Below are positions 1 to 5,844 of a stretch of 14,742 bases of DNA, one piece after another (position 1 is the first letter of the stretch; each line of letters begins with the position of its first letter). Under the pieces are notes generated by a model, which was not told where the DNA came from, searched no databases, and was given only the letters and a program-made list of their open reading frames with translations. The position numbers and the translations under genes were made by a program. Source of the stretch: Geobacter sp. (GTDB lineage Bacteria; Desulfobacterota; Desulfuromonadia; Geobacterales; Pseudopelobacteraceae); contig DAIERH010000035.1 of the NCBI GenBank assembly GCA_027346925.1, positions 1 through 14,742 of the forward strand, in the 5' to 3' direction.

Positions 1-1
1 T

Positions 2-253
2 TGTCGCCGCAGACCCTCTGAAGCGAGGTTGAAAATCTACGGCTCCAGGGATGCCATCCGGGAGGCGTTCAAGGCGAATCTGATAGAAGATGGCGAAGGG
101 TGGATGGACATGTTCAAGAACAGAAACATGACGTCGCACGCCTACAACGAAGACACCGCCAACGAGATAGCGGAAAAGATAGTTAAACGTTATGATCCGC
201 TTGTTCAAGCATTTGAAAATAAAGGTCTGGAGTTGCTTGGTGCCAACCAGTAG
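2..253 (+). CDS. HEPN-type nucleotidyltransferase-partner protein (HI0074-like), 3' part
   Basis: This is the C-terminal part of a protein of the HI0074/HEPN family, long annotated as nucleotidyltransferase substrate-binding protein. The frame is open to the window edge, and the segment from IYGSRDAIREAF onward is family-like. It carries R-N-M-T-S-H-A-Y (bases 122-145), which fits the RX4HXY motif of HEPN toxins from HEPN/MNT modules. In characterised type VII pairs the HEPN protein is an RNase and the partner adds AMP to its Tyr. The next gene starts inside this one (14-base overlap), which supports a two-gene module. The roughly nine residues before base 29 do not look family-like, so either the gene is frameshifted just upstream or translation could begin at the TTG at 29. 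The window does not decide between these. Family assignment is fairly sure. Toxin activity is inference. Confidence 0.75.
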   Translation, partial: CRRRPSEARLKIYGSRDAIREAFKANLIEDGEGWMDMFKNRNMTSHAYNEDTANEIAEKIVKRYDPLVQAFENKGLELLGANQ

Positions 254-572
254 CGACAATACAAAATATGGCCTCAAGGAAAGCACCATCGCGGAGATCA
301 ACAGCGTGTTTTCCTACGTGCCGGAGATCGAACAGGTGATCCTTTGCGGTTCGCGGACCATGGGAACATATCGCAACGGCTCGGATATCGACATCACCAT
401 TAAGGGGGACAGCGTTACCCACTCCCAATTGCTGCGAATCGAGAACCGGTTGGACGACCTGCTGCTCCCCTATACCATTGACCTCTCCCTGCTGCGCCAG
501 ATCGACAACAACGAGCTGCTCGACCACATCAGGCGTGTCGGCGTCATGTTTTACGAGAGAAAGCAACCATGA
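240..572 (+). CDS. minimal nucleotidyltransferase (MNT/HI0073-like), antitoxin candidate
   Basis: This is a 110-residue DNA polymerase beta-type minimal nucleotidyltransferase. The motif G37-S38 followed by ten residues and D49-I-D51 is an exact GSX10DXD, and D81 in the strand YTIDLSLL can supply the third metal-binding Asp. The GTG at 240 is chosen because GGAG lies 7 bases upstream and the protein then has the usual family length. The ATG at 192 would overlap the HEPN gene much further. In known HEPN/MNT type VII systems the MNT adenylylates the HEPN toxin and neutralises it. The 14-base overlap with the upstream HEPN gene fits co-translation. The stop overlaps the next start as ATGA. A Cys (C36) stands before GSR where Tyr or Phe is common. 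Fold and motif are clear. The antitoxin role is inferred from the pairing. Confidence 0.85.
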   Translation: MPTSSDNTKYGLKESTIAEINSVFSYVPEIEQVILCGSRTMGTYRNGSDIDITIKGDSVTHSQLLRIENRLDDLLLPYTIDLSLLRQIDNNELLDHIRRVGVMFYERKQP

Positions 573-1177
573 AAGAAAAACCCGCCAAACCCGAGCAATA
601 CGACTTTTTCGCCTTCCTTTCCCGCATGCGCTACATCAGCCGCTGGGGGCTGATGCGCAACACCGTGCCGGAGAACATCCAGGAGCACTCCTTGGACGTG
701 GCGGTGATCGCCCATGCGCTGGCCATGATCCGTAACGCCTATTATGGCGGTGACCTGGACCCTTCCCGCGCCGCGTTGTACGGCATCTTCCACGACGCCA
801 GCGAGATCTTCACCGGCGACATGCCCACACCGGTCAAACACTTCAACCCCAACTTCAAGCGCTCCTTCCACCAATTGGAGGACCGGGCGCGGCACAAGCT
901 GCTGGCCATGCTGCCGCCGGAGTTGTCCAAGGAGTATGAACCGCTCTTCTTCTTCGATGACCAGGAGGAGTACGTGAAGCTGGTCAAGGCGGCCGACAAG
1001 ATCGCGGCCCTGGTCAAGTGCATCGAGGAGGAAAAGTCAGGCAACAACGAGTTCCGCAGGGCCGGGGCCGAACACCTGGAACACCTCTCGGCAAGCGGAT
1101 TGGACGAGGTGCGCTACTTCCTGGAAAAATTCCTGCCGGGCTACCGGTTGTCGCTGGACGAGTTGAAGCTTGGGTAG
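569..1177 (+). CDS. yfbR: 5'-deoxynucleotidase, YfbR family (HD domain)
   Basis: This 202-residue HD-domain phosphohydrolase closely resembles E. coli YfbR (about 199 residues), which removes the 5' phosphate from deoxyribonucleoside monophosphates in the cytoplasm. The metal-site residues are visible as H40 in EHSLDVA, H75-D76 in HDASE and D143 in KAADKIAAL. R25-W26 in the RWGLMRN segment and E79 match residues used for substrate recognition and catalysis in the family. The GDMPTPVKHFN and GNNEF blocks are also conserved. The ATG at 569 overlaps the stop of the nucleotidyltransferase gene (ATGA), so translation is probably coupled. Linkage of a dNMP phosphatase to a HEPN/MNT pair may be incidental housekeeping or functional; the sequence does not say. 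Assignment is confident. Confidence 0.92.
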   Translation: MKEKPAKPEQYDFFAFLSRMRYISRWGLMRNTVPENIQEHSLDVAVIAHALAMIRNAYYGGDLDPSRAALYGIFHDASEIFTGDMPTPVKHFNPNFKRSFHQLEDRARHKLLAMLPPELSKEYEPLFFFDDQEEYVKLVKAADKIAALVKCIEEEKSGNNEFRRAGAEHLEHLSASGLDEVRYFLEKFLPGYRLSLDELKLG

Positions 1178-1256
1178 GAGGGCAAAATATCCCACGTTGC
1201 CCGGAGGGCAAAGGGGTGTGATGAGGCTGATGCCGAGGGACGATGAGCGGTGAGAC
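1178..1256. other. convergent intergenic region with small hairpin
   Basis: This 79-base gap separates the convergent yfbR (+) and FHA (-) genes. It contains a short perfect hairpin at 1197-1211 (TTGCCC, loop GGA, GGGCAA), and a second GGGCAA a little upstream could pair with the same arm. Neither strand has a T-run after the stem. A transcription-end function is possible but not shown. Confidence 0.35.
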
Positions 1257-2276
1257 TCAGGACAGGGTAAGGCGTACCACCTTGAGGGCCGTGGTGCCCA
1301 GACCGATGATGTCCCCCTCTGAAAGCGGGTGTTGCATGACGTGCGTGCCGTTGAGTGTGGTGCCGGCGGTACTGTTCAGATCCACCAGCATGGGGATGCC
1401 GTTGATTGCCTTGATGACGGCGTGATGCTTGGAAACCATGGGGTCGGTTACGATGACGTCGGCTTCTTCCTGGCTGAGCACGCAGGGTATCCGCCCCTGC
1501 ACTCTCTTTTCCTTGTTTGGGCCGTTCAATATCTCCAGAACCAGGCTTCCTTCCTCGATCACTGTTTTCACACCAGGCATATCTTCCTTGGGTTGCCGCC
1601 CCATTCCGCTTTTGCCGCCCGAGAGTATCTGCATGTCTTCCCCGCTGACGAGCAGCGCGTCCTCGGCCTCGCTGGTGGCAACGTTACGGTAGATCAGGAC
1701 ATGCACCTCTTCCCCGGGTTGGAAGGCATACACCAGCATTTGCTCATCGAACGGCAGTCCCGCGCCGCCATGGAACTCGGTGTCGGAGAAGTAGGACATG
1801 CCCCGGCAGCCCTCCCTGAAATAGAACAGGTTGAGCATTTGCCGCTTCTCCAGGATGATCAGGCAATCGGCCTTATCCCGGCGGATCTGGTCCAGGATCG
1901 CCTCCAGGTAGATCAGATTGGCCGGGGCCTTGGCGGTCGGGTCACCCTGCATGAAGATCAAGAGGCTCTTGAGCAGAACCGGGTCGCAGGCATGGGCGGA
2001 GATGGTGGCCGCCGTACCAGCCTGTTCATCCAAGCCTTGGAAGAATTCGCGGATGGCCAGGGGCGATGGTTTGTCGTTGATGGTTTTTCCGGCCGCGTAG
2101 GGGCGGCTTTGGAAGAGAAACAGCAGGGAGAGGGTGTCTGCCGACCCGATGGAGATAAAGCCGGTGAAGTCCCGCTCGGGGGCGCACAGGTCCTTCAGGG
2201 TCTTCATCATCACATCGCGGGTAAATGCCTGCGGCTGAAGTATGGTGGCGCCGGATGGTATCCTGATCATGGGCAT
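1257..2276 (-). CDS. FHA-domain protein with uncharacterised N-terminal region
   Basis: This 339-residue cytoplasmic protein has no signal peptide or membrane segment. The C-terminal 90 residues or so form a forkhead-associated (FHA) domain, a phosphothreonine-binding module. It shows S-K-H-H at 282-285, then LVDLNSTAGTTLNG with the conserved Asn, Gly and second Asn, and finally GDIIGLG. Residues 1 to about 230 are not a domain I recognise. They begin with FTGFISIGSADTLSLLFLF and include a helical middle and FYFREGCRGMSYFSD, perhaps a sensor or scaffold. FHA proteins usually pair with Ser/Thr kinases, but none is encoded here. It lies 50 bases after the PP-loop gene on the same strand and may be co-transcribed. 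No good Shine-Dalgarno precedes the ATG at 2276. ATGs at 2270 and near residue 23 are alternatives. Confidence 0.8.
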   Translation of the reverse strand: MPMIRIPSGATILQPQAFTRDVMMKTLKDLCAPERDFTGFISIGSADTLSLLFLFQSRPYAAGKTINDKPSPLAIREFFQGLDEQAGTAATISAHACDPVLLKSLLIFMQGDPTAKAPANLIYLEAILDQIRRDKADCLIILEKRQMLNLFYFREGCRGMSYFSDTEFHGGAGLPFDEQMLVYAFQPGEEVHVLIYRNVATSEAEDALLVSGEDMQILSGGKSGMGRQPKEDMPGVKTVIEEGSLVLEILNGPNKEKRVQGRIPCVLSQEEADVIVTDPMVSKHHAVIKAINGIPMLVDLNSTAGTTLNGTHVMQHPLSEGDIIGLGTTALKVVRLTLS

Positions 2277-2326
2277 GGGCGGACTATAGAAAAAGAGTCA
2301 CAGCCGTGTCAAGGGAATTGCGGCTC

Positions 2327-3334
2327 TCAGGCAACCAGGAAGCGCTCCACGGCCGACTCGTTCATGTCGTTGACCACGGAGACGGTCCGTTCTGCGCCGT
2401 TGGCGCGGATCTTGACCCGGCAGGAGGCGGCAGGTTCGGCCTTGGTGTAGCGCAGCAGGATGCGGCTGGCCAGGTCCAGGCATTCGGGCTCCTGGTGACC
2501 CGTGACCACTCCCACCGGGGTGTTGCCGTCAAGCCAGGTGATGGCTGTCTCGCCCGGCTGCATGGCCGTCTCCAGCAGGTCGTTGTCGGCCTCGTTGCGG
2601 CCGATGATCACCTTGGTCCGCGTGCCTATGCGGAAGTGGCGACCGATCTTGAGCAGGCGAAAGTCCCGCATGTTGAGTTCGTCGGCGTGATCGAAGACAT
2701 CCCGCAGTTTGGGGACAAAGGAGAGTTCGGTCAAGAGGCAGCCGCCGGCCGGGCAGGGATAGTTCTTCACGTCCAGTTCCTCGGCCAGTCCAAACTGCTC
2801 CTTACGGGAACGCCCCTTGATGGCCAGAAGCCTGTTTCGGTCCACCCACCCCTCTTTTTCCGGGATGGTCGGTTCGAAGTGCCGGGCAGACAGGGGACGC
2901 AGGATCAGCCCCTCCAGGCCGCTTTCCCGCTCGATGACCCGCAGGGTGTCGCGGCGCTGGCTCATGGGGCGCTGCCCCAGCACCTCGCCGGTGATGACGA
3001 AGTCGGCACCGCTCTCCGCCATGTACTCCCCGGCCTTCTTCAGGAGGTAGATGCGGCAATCGACGCAGGGGTTGAGCCCCTTGCCGTAGCCGTGGCGCGG
3101 GTTTCGGACGGTCTCCAGGTAGTCGAGACCCTTGTGCATGACCTTGATGGGGATGTTGAATTCCTGGGCCACCCTGACCGCCTCGGACTTGCAGCCGGCG
3201 TTTTTGCCGGTGCAGGTGCAGAAGGGGGAGGTGAAGTTGAGGGCCTCCACCTCGATGCCCAGGTCGAGCATCAACCTGACTGCCAGGGTGGAGTCGAGCC
3301 CTCCGGATAGGAGGGCGAGTGCTTTACGTTTCAT
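2327..3334 (-). CDS. PP-loop ATPase of the MnmA/ThiI-like tRNA-thiolation group
   Basis: This 335-residue protein has an N-terminal PP-loop (SGGLDST, residues 10-16), the ATP-pyrophosphatase signature of the adenine nucleotide alpha-hydrolase superfamily that includes MnmA, ThiI, TtuA and QueC. Cysteines occur as C39-T-C41 and C48, C90-V-D-C93 in NPCVDCR, and C194 and C199 in CPAGGC. These could bind an Fe-S cluster, relay sulfur, or both. The C-terminal part (about 215-335) is not one I recognise. The ATG at 3334 is chosen because AGGAG lies 6 bases upstream and SGGLDS then starts near residue 10. A longer frame reaching 3391 lacks a comparable site. The likely role is ATP-dependent thiolation of tRNA, but the modified base cannot be read from the sequence. 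It differs from canonical MnmA in its Cys spacing. Confidence 0.82.
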   Translation of the reverse strand: MKRKALALLSGGLDSTLAVRLMLDLGIEVEALNFTSPFCTCTGKNAGCKSEAVRVAQEFNIPIKVMHKGLDYLETVRNPRHGYGKGLNPCVDCRIYLLKKAGEYMAESGADFVITGEVLGQRPMSQRRDTLRVIERESGLEGLILRPLSARHFEPTIPEKEGWVDRNRLLAIKGRSRKEQFGLAEELDVKNYPCPAGGCLLTELSFVPKLRDVFDHADELNMRDFRLLKIGRHFRIGTRTKVIIGRNEADNDLLETAMQPGETAITWLDGNTPVGVVTGHQEPECLDLASRILLRYTKAEPAASCRVKIRANGAERTVSVVNDMNESAVERFLVA

Positions 3335-3487
3335 TGAGGGCTCCTGGGGCTCCATGGCGGGACTCATCTCGATTGATAGGCGTCCAGCCACGGGACCGAT
3401 TGATGTGGAAAGGCTACCATGGCCTGGTTGGGAATGTAAAGCCTTGTCTGGAGGTTCCCCAGGGATGTCCGTTTCTCCACGGGCATG
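3335..3487. other. intergenic region between PAS and PP-loop genes
   Basis: This 153-base gap lies between two minus-strand genes. Only the AGGAG ribosome binding site of the PP-loop gene (3341-3345) is clear. A weak minus-strand promoter candidate (TTTACA with an 18-base spacer to TAGCCT) is visible, but I would not rely on it. I see no terminator with a T-run after the PAS gene, so read-through into the PP-loop gene is possible. Confidence 0.3.
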
Positions 3488-3937
3488 TCACGTTGCGCCG
3501 GGAAGGCGCGCCTCCAGTTCCCTGATCCGCTCCTTCATCTCCTTTTCCCGCTGCCAGCGGGCCGTGACATCGCGGATAATGGATGCTACGCCGAGCATCT
3601 TGCCGGTGGCGTCCTTTATCAACGCCATGGAAAACTCGGTGGAGATGCGCGTTCCCCCCTTTTTGAGGGCGGGCGCGGAGAGCAGGTCGATGCTGTAATG
3701 GCTCGTGCCGCTCTCCATGACGCGAAAATATCCATCCCAATGCCGTTGGCGCAGATTTTCGGGGATGATCAGGTCCAGGGACTGTCCCAGCGCCTCCTGG
3801 GCGCTGTAGCCGAACATCCGTTCCGCACCCGTGTTCCAGAGACGGATGATACCGCTCTTGTCGGAAAACATGACGGCATCGTTACTCTCCTCAACGATCT
3901 TGTTGCAGAGCCACTCCTTCAGCAATGATTCCTCCAT
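3488..3937 (-). CDS. stand-alone PAS-domain protein
   Basis: This 149-residue protein consists of one PAS sensor domain (about residues 10-130) and a short charged helix (REKEMKERIRELEARL) that could form a coiled coil. PAS hallmarks are SNDAVMFSD, IIRLWNTGAERMFGYSAQEALGQ, and the terminal strand GVASIIRDVTARW. There is no kinase, GGDEF or DNA-binding domain, so it must signal through a partner or simply bind a ligand. The ATG at 3937 is chosen because GAGGAGGGAG lies just upstream. The longer frame to 4063 adds a basic, unconserved-looking stretch that overlaps the hemerythrin gene. It follows the hemerythrin gene by 34 bases on the same strand, suggesting a shared transcript and perhaps a shared gas or redox signal. 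The cofactor is unknown. Confidence 0.83.
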   Translation of the reverse strand: MEESLLKEWLCNKIVEESNDAVMFSDKSGIIRLWNTGAERMFGYSAQEALGQSLDLIIPENLRQRHWDGYFRVMESGTSHYSIDLLSAPALKKGGTRISTEFSMALIKDATGKMLGVASIIRDVTARWQREKEMKERIRELEARLPGAT

Positions 3938-3971
3938 GATATGCTCCCTCCTCTTTGCGGGCATTTTTGGC

Positions 3972-4523
3972 CTATGGTTCGCTTTCGTAGCGCGCCACCA
4001 CCGCCTCGTAGTGAGCCCTGAACCCTTCCGGGGTTCGCGACTCCGCCGCAGTATATTCCGCAACGATGCCGTCTCTCAGTGTATCAGGGATGAGCCGCTC
4101 GGCAAGTGGGTACAGGACACCGTCCTCCTTGGCGATGTGCTCCCGCAACAGCCCGGCGTAGGCTTGGGCATGCTCCGCGATGGTCGTCTCCCGGCCGGGC
4201 AGTCCGGCCCGGGCCTCCAGGGCAGCCGCCTCCAGCGCCCGGACATGAGCCCGGCCCTGTTCGTGCTCCAGCAGCATGGCAGCCACCGGGCTGTGTTCAC
4301 GGGGCATGCCGTTTTTCACCAGGGCCTCGAAAAGTACATCCTCCTCCTTGGCGTGATGGAAACGGTCGGCGAAGTTTCTGATGAAATCCACGCCGTCCAG
4401 GTAGAACTGCCAGTTGGCGTAGCTGCCCTCCGCGGTGCGGGCTGAGTTGCGCTCCAGGAGGGCGATCATGCGCAGGATCAGCCCGTGTTCGTTGACTAAT
4501 GCACGGGTGATGTCGGTTTTCAT
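3972..4523 (-). CDS. hemerythrin-like (HHE) domain protein
   Basis: This 183-residue, all-helical protein has the spaced His and Glu residues of the hemerythrin HHE cation-binding family. They are H14 in VNEHGLILRM, H57-H58 and E61-E62 in RFHHAKEEDVLF, H88 in LLEHEQGRAHV, and a final REHIAKEDGVLYP. These would hold a di-iron centre that binds O2 or reacts with NO or peroxide. It resembles YtfE-like or DcrH-type stand-alone HHE proteins, but the N-terminal YtfE Cys domain is absent. ATG at 4523 is preferred over the GTG at 4526 because GGAGG lies 5 bases upstream. The start shares one base with the previous stop (TGATG), so translation is coupled to the Fe-S-type gene. Role in O2, NO or iron handling is inference. 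Confidence 0.87.
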   Translation of the reverse strand: MKTDITRALVNEHGLILRMIALLERNSARTAEGSYANWQFYLDGVDFIRNFADRFHHAKEEDVLFEALVKNGMPREHSPVAAMLLEHEQGRAHVRALEAAALEARAGLPGRETTIAEHAQAYAGLLREHIAKEDGVLYPLAERLIPDTLRDGIVAEYTAAESRTPEGFRAHYEAVVARYESEP

Positions 4524-4978
4524 CACTTCCTCCGTTCTCCGTCGATACCGATCACGAGACTTTCAAGAGGTATGTTTTTGCCGCTCTGCGCCAGCGCCTC
4601 CCTGACCATGACGTCCAGGCCGCGGCAGCAGGGCACCTCCATGATGGCCACGGCGATGCTTTTAATCTCGTTGGCGTTGAAGATTGCAGCCAGTTTTTCC
4701 ACGTAACCGGTGGTGTCGTCCAGTTTGGGGCAGGCGATGGCCAGTGCCTTACCCTTGAGCAGATCCTGGTGCATGCTCCCCATGGCAAACGCCACGCAGT
4801 CCGCACAGATCAGGATGTCCGCGTTTTGGAAGTAGGGCGCCGCTGGCGGCACCAGGTGAAGCTGCACCGGCCATTGTCGCAACTCGGAGCGGGCTTTTAC
4901 GTTAGTCGTGTCTTCTGTTTCCTGTCTCTCGATTGTCCGTGCCATGCTGCCGGGGCAGCCGCATCCCAGGTTTGCCAT
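4523..4978 (-). CDS. Cys-rich putative iron-sulfur protein, ferredoxin-domain-less form
   Basis: This 151-residue protein belongs, from memory, to a family common in anaerobes and usually annotated as a 4Fe-4S protein. The conserved run LRQWPVQLHLVPPAAPYFQNADILICADC starts near residue 33. Cysteines are C6 and C8 (GCGCPG), C58 and C61 (CADC), C83 (ACPKLDD), and C117-C118 (VPCC). Many relatives carry a two-cluster ferredoxin domain at the N-terminus, whereas this one has only a short Cys tail and may bind a single cluster. The ATG at 4978 has AAAGGAG upstream. It sits 3 bases after the stop of the small C-X2-C gene and overlaps the hemerythrin gene by 1 base, so the three are surely co-translated. 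Reaction unknown. Confidence 0.8.
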   Translation of the reverse strand: MANLGCGCPGSMARTIERQETEDTTNVKARSELRQWPVQLHLVPPAAPYFQNADILICADCVAFAMGSMHQDLLKGKALAIACPKLDDTTGYVEKLAAIFNANEIKSIAVAIMEVPCCRGLDVMVREALAQSGKNIPLESLVIGIDGERRK

Positions 4979-4981
4979 GAT

Positions 4982-5203
4982 TCATTCTCCTTTCGCTGTC
5001 AGATAGCTGTTGATTTCCTGTTCGATCTTCGCCTCGTCGTCTTTTGACAACCCGTGGATGGCGACCACGTCCTTCAGCAGGCAGACGCCCACTTTGCAGG
5101 TCACGCAACCGATCTCGAAGCGGTTGAGGATCTCGCCGATCTCGGGGTATGTCCGGATTACATCCTGGATGGCCCTGTCGCCAAGGCTGCTTCTGAATTC
5201 CAT
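4982..5203 (-). CDS. small C-X2-C-X4-C protein, DUF1858-like
   Basis: This 73-residue protein has a DUF1858-like N-terminal half (AIQDVIRTYPEIGEILNRFEIGC), a form found in small anaerobe proteins and ahead of hybrid-cluster or hemerythrin genes. The three cysteines C33, C36 and C41 (IGCVTCKVGVC) could hold an Fe-S cluster or another metal, and the tail LSKDDEAKIEQEINSYL is helical. The start at 5203 is chosen from two tandem ATGs because GGAGG stands 6 bases before it. The first ATG at 5206 has only a 3-base gap. A frame to 5275 runs through the promoter and is not used. It is the first gene of the operon with the Fe-S-type, hemerythrin and PAS genes. Function is unknown. A redox or NO-related role is suggested by the neighbours. 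Confidence 0.8.
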   Translation of the reverse strand: MEFRSSLGDRAIQDVIRTYPEIGEILNRFEIGCVTCKVGVCLLKDVVAIHGLSKDDEAKIEQEINSYLTAKGE

Positions 5204-5226
5204 CATCGACCTCCTTACATCGTGTA

Positions 5227-5275
5227 TGGTTGGAGCATACCCCGGTTGGTACGGAAAATTAATGACGCGGGTCAA
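5227..5275 (-). promoter_or_regulatory. class II CRP/FNR-type promoter of the hemerythrin operon
   Basis: Read on the minus strand, TTGACCCGCGTCAT occupies 5275-5262. It is an imperfect palindrome TTGAC-N4-GTCAT of the type bound by FNR, DNR and related CRP-family regulators. The -10 candidate TATGCT (5239-5234) places transcription start near 5227, so the palindrome centre falls at -41.5, the standard class II activator position. No normal -35 box is seen apart from the TTGACC within the site, which is too far from the -10 (30 bases). This predicts an activator-dependent promoter, about 25 bases upstream of the start codon. The regulator itself is not in the window. Confidence 0.6.
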
Positions 5276-5473
5276 GGTTTTAAGGAATTGGATGGATTAG
5301 TTGACGGGCAGGCGGCTGTCTGGAAAGCTGTCAGAATTGTGACAGGAAAGGTGGTGCGGATGGGGGCTTTGCATCGGCAGGAAGATGGGATATAACTGGA
5401 CCAGCAGTAATCACCGGCCATGGCCGGGACATCTGTTCCGCACCCGGGGCGGGCGGAAGGGCATGGCCGTTCT
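5276..5473. other. intergenic stretch, no convincing gene; 14-bp palindrome
   Basis: This is part of the 640-base gap between the hemerythrin operon and the HD gene. Frames open here on both strands have atypical amino-acid content and no ribosome binding site, so I call no gene. The only notable structure is the perfect palindrome CCGGCCATGGCCGG at 5414-5427. It lies downstream of the small minus-strand ORF and has no adjacent T-run. Confidence 0.4.
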
Positions 5474-5641
5474 TCAGTGGGCCGCGCTGAGCAGTGAACA
5501 GCCTTCACCCATATAGTCTCCCGCTTTCCATTGATCGACGACCCAGTAAAGGTTGTCGCGGCCAAGCAGGATGGCGACCGGTGTGTCCAAGCTGATGGCA
5601 TATATTTGGGCTACGGAGTAAAAGGGAAACTTGGCGTACAT
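5474..5641 (-). CDS. small hypothetical protein, possibly the 3' end of a longer broken gene
   Basis: This 55-residue frame (begins MYAKFPFYSVAQIYAIS, ends GEGCSLLSAAH) has a well-mixed amino-acid composition and GC-rich third positions like the real genes here. It includes a hydrophobic strand-like stretch DTPVAILLGRDNLYWVVDQW. I recognise no family. The ATG at 5641 has only a weak GGA upstream. The same frame stays open upstream to a TAA at 5774-5776 (99 sense codons), and that extension also reads plausibly (DFTLPGERIWIT just before the Met). It contains no ATG, GTG or TTG. A well-spaced AAAGGAT-ATG lies nearby but in another frame. So this may be a short gene, a gene with an unusual start, or one with a frameshift or a lost start. 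No neighbour suggests a function. Confidence 0.5.
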   Translation of the reverse strand: MYAKFPFYSVAQIYAISLDTPVAILLGRDNLYWVVDQWKAGDYMGEGCSLLSAAH

Positions 5642-5844
5642 GGTAATCCATATCCTTTCCCCCGGCAGGGTGAAATCCCTTGTCCGGTTGTTGTTTAAGC
5701 CATAGCATAAGCCGTACCAAGTTTTTATTTGAATAAAATCGGTATGTTGCTGGTCAAACTCCGTTTGTTGCCATTATTTTGACAAATTTTTACCTGGCGC
5801 GGCTTGTGTGTGAGTCGATATTTTGACTTTATGTGGAGATTGGT
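5642..5844. other. AT-rich upstream region of the HD gene
   Basis: This AT-richer stretch lies between the small minus-strand ORF and the HD-domain gene. TTGACA at 5779-5784 could be a plus-strand -35 box, but no good -10 is found 16-18 bases further on (GCTTGT at 17). The ribosome binding site of the HD gene (GGAG, 5835-5838) is clear. The promoter for that gene is therefore uncertain. Confidence 0.35.

Noticed and set aside
1329..3310. Long plus-strand open frames opposite the FHA and PP-loop genes.
   Set aside because: Composition is typical of reversed GC-rich genes and there are no domains. The minus-strand genes have recognisable motifs.
5272..5720. Two minus-strand open frames (5272-5601 and 5505-5720) in the gap before the HD gene.
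   Set aside because: Their amino-acid makeup is poor (rich in Pro, Arg, Ser, Cys). A third frame over the same bases (5474-5641) reads much more like a protein.
5794..5812. Sigma-54 promoter ahead of the HD gene (TGGCGCGGCTTGTG).
   Set aside because: The GG and GC dinucleotides are not at the required 10-base spacing and the downstream GC is missing.
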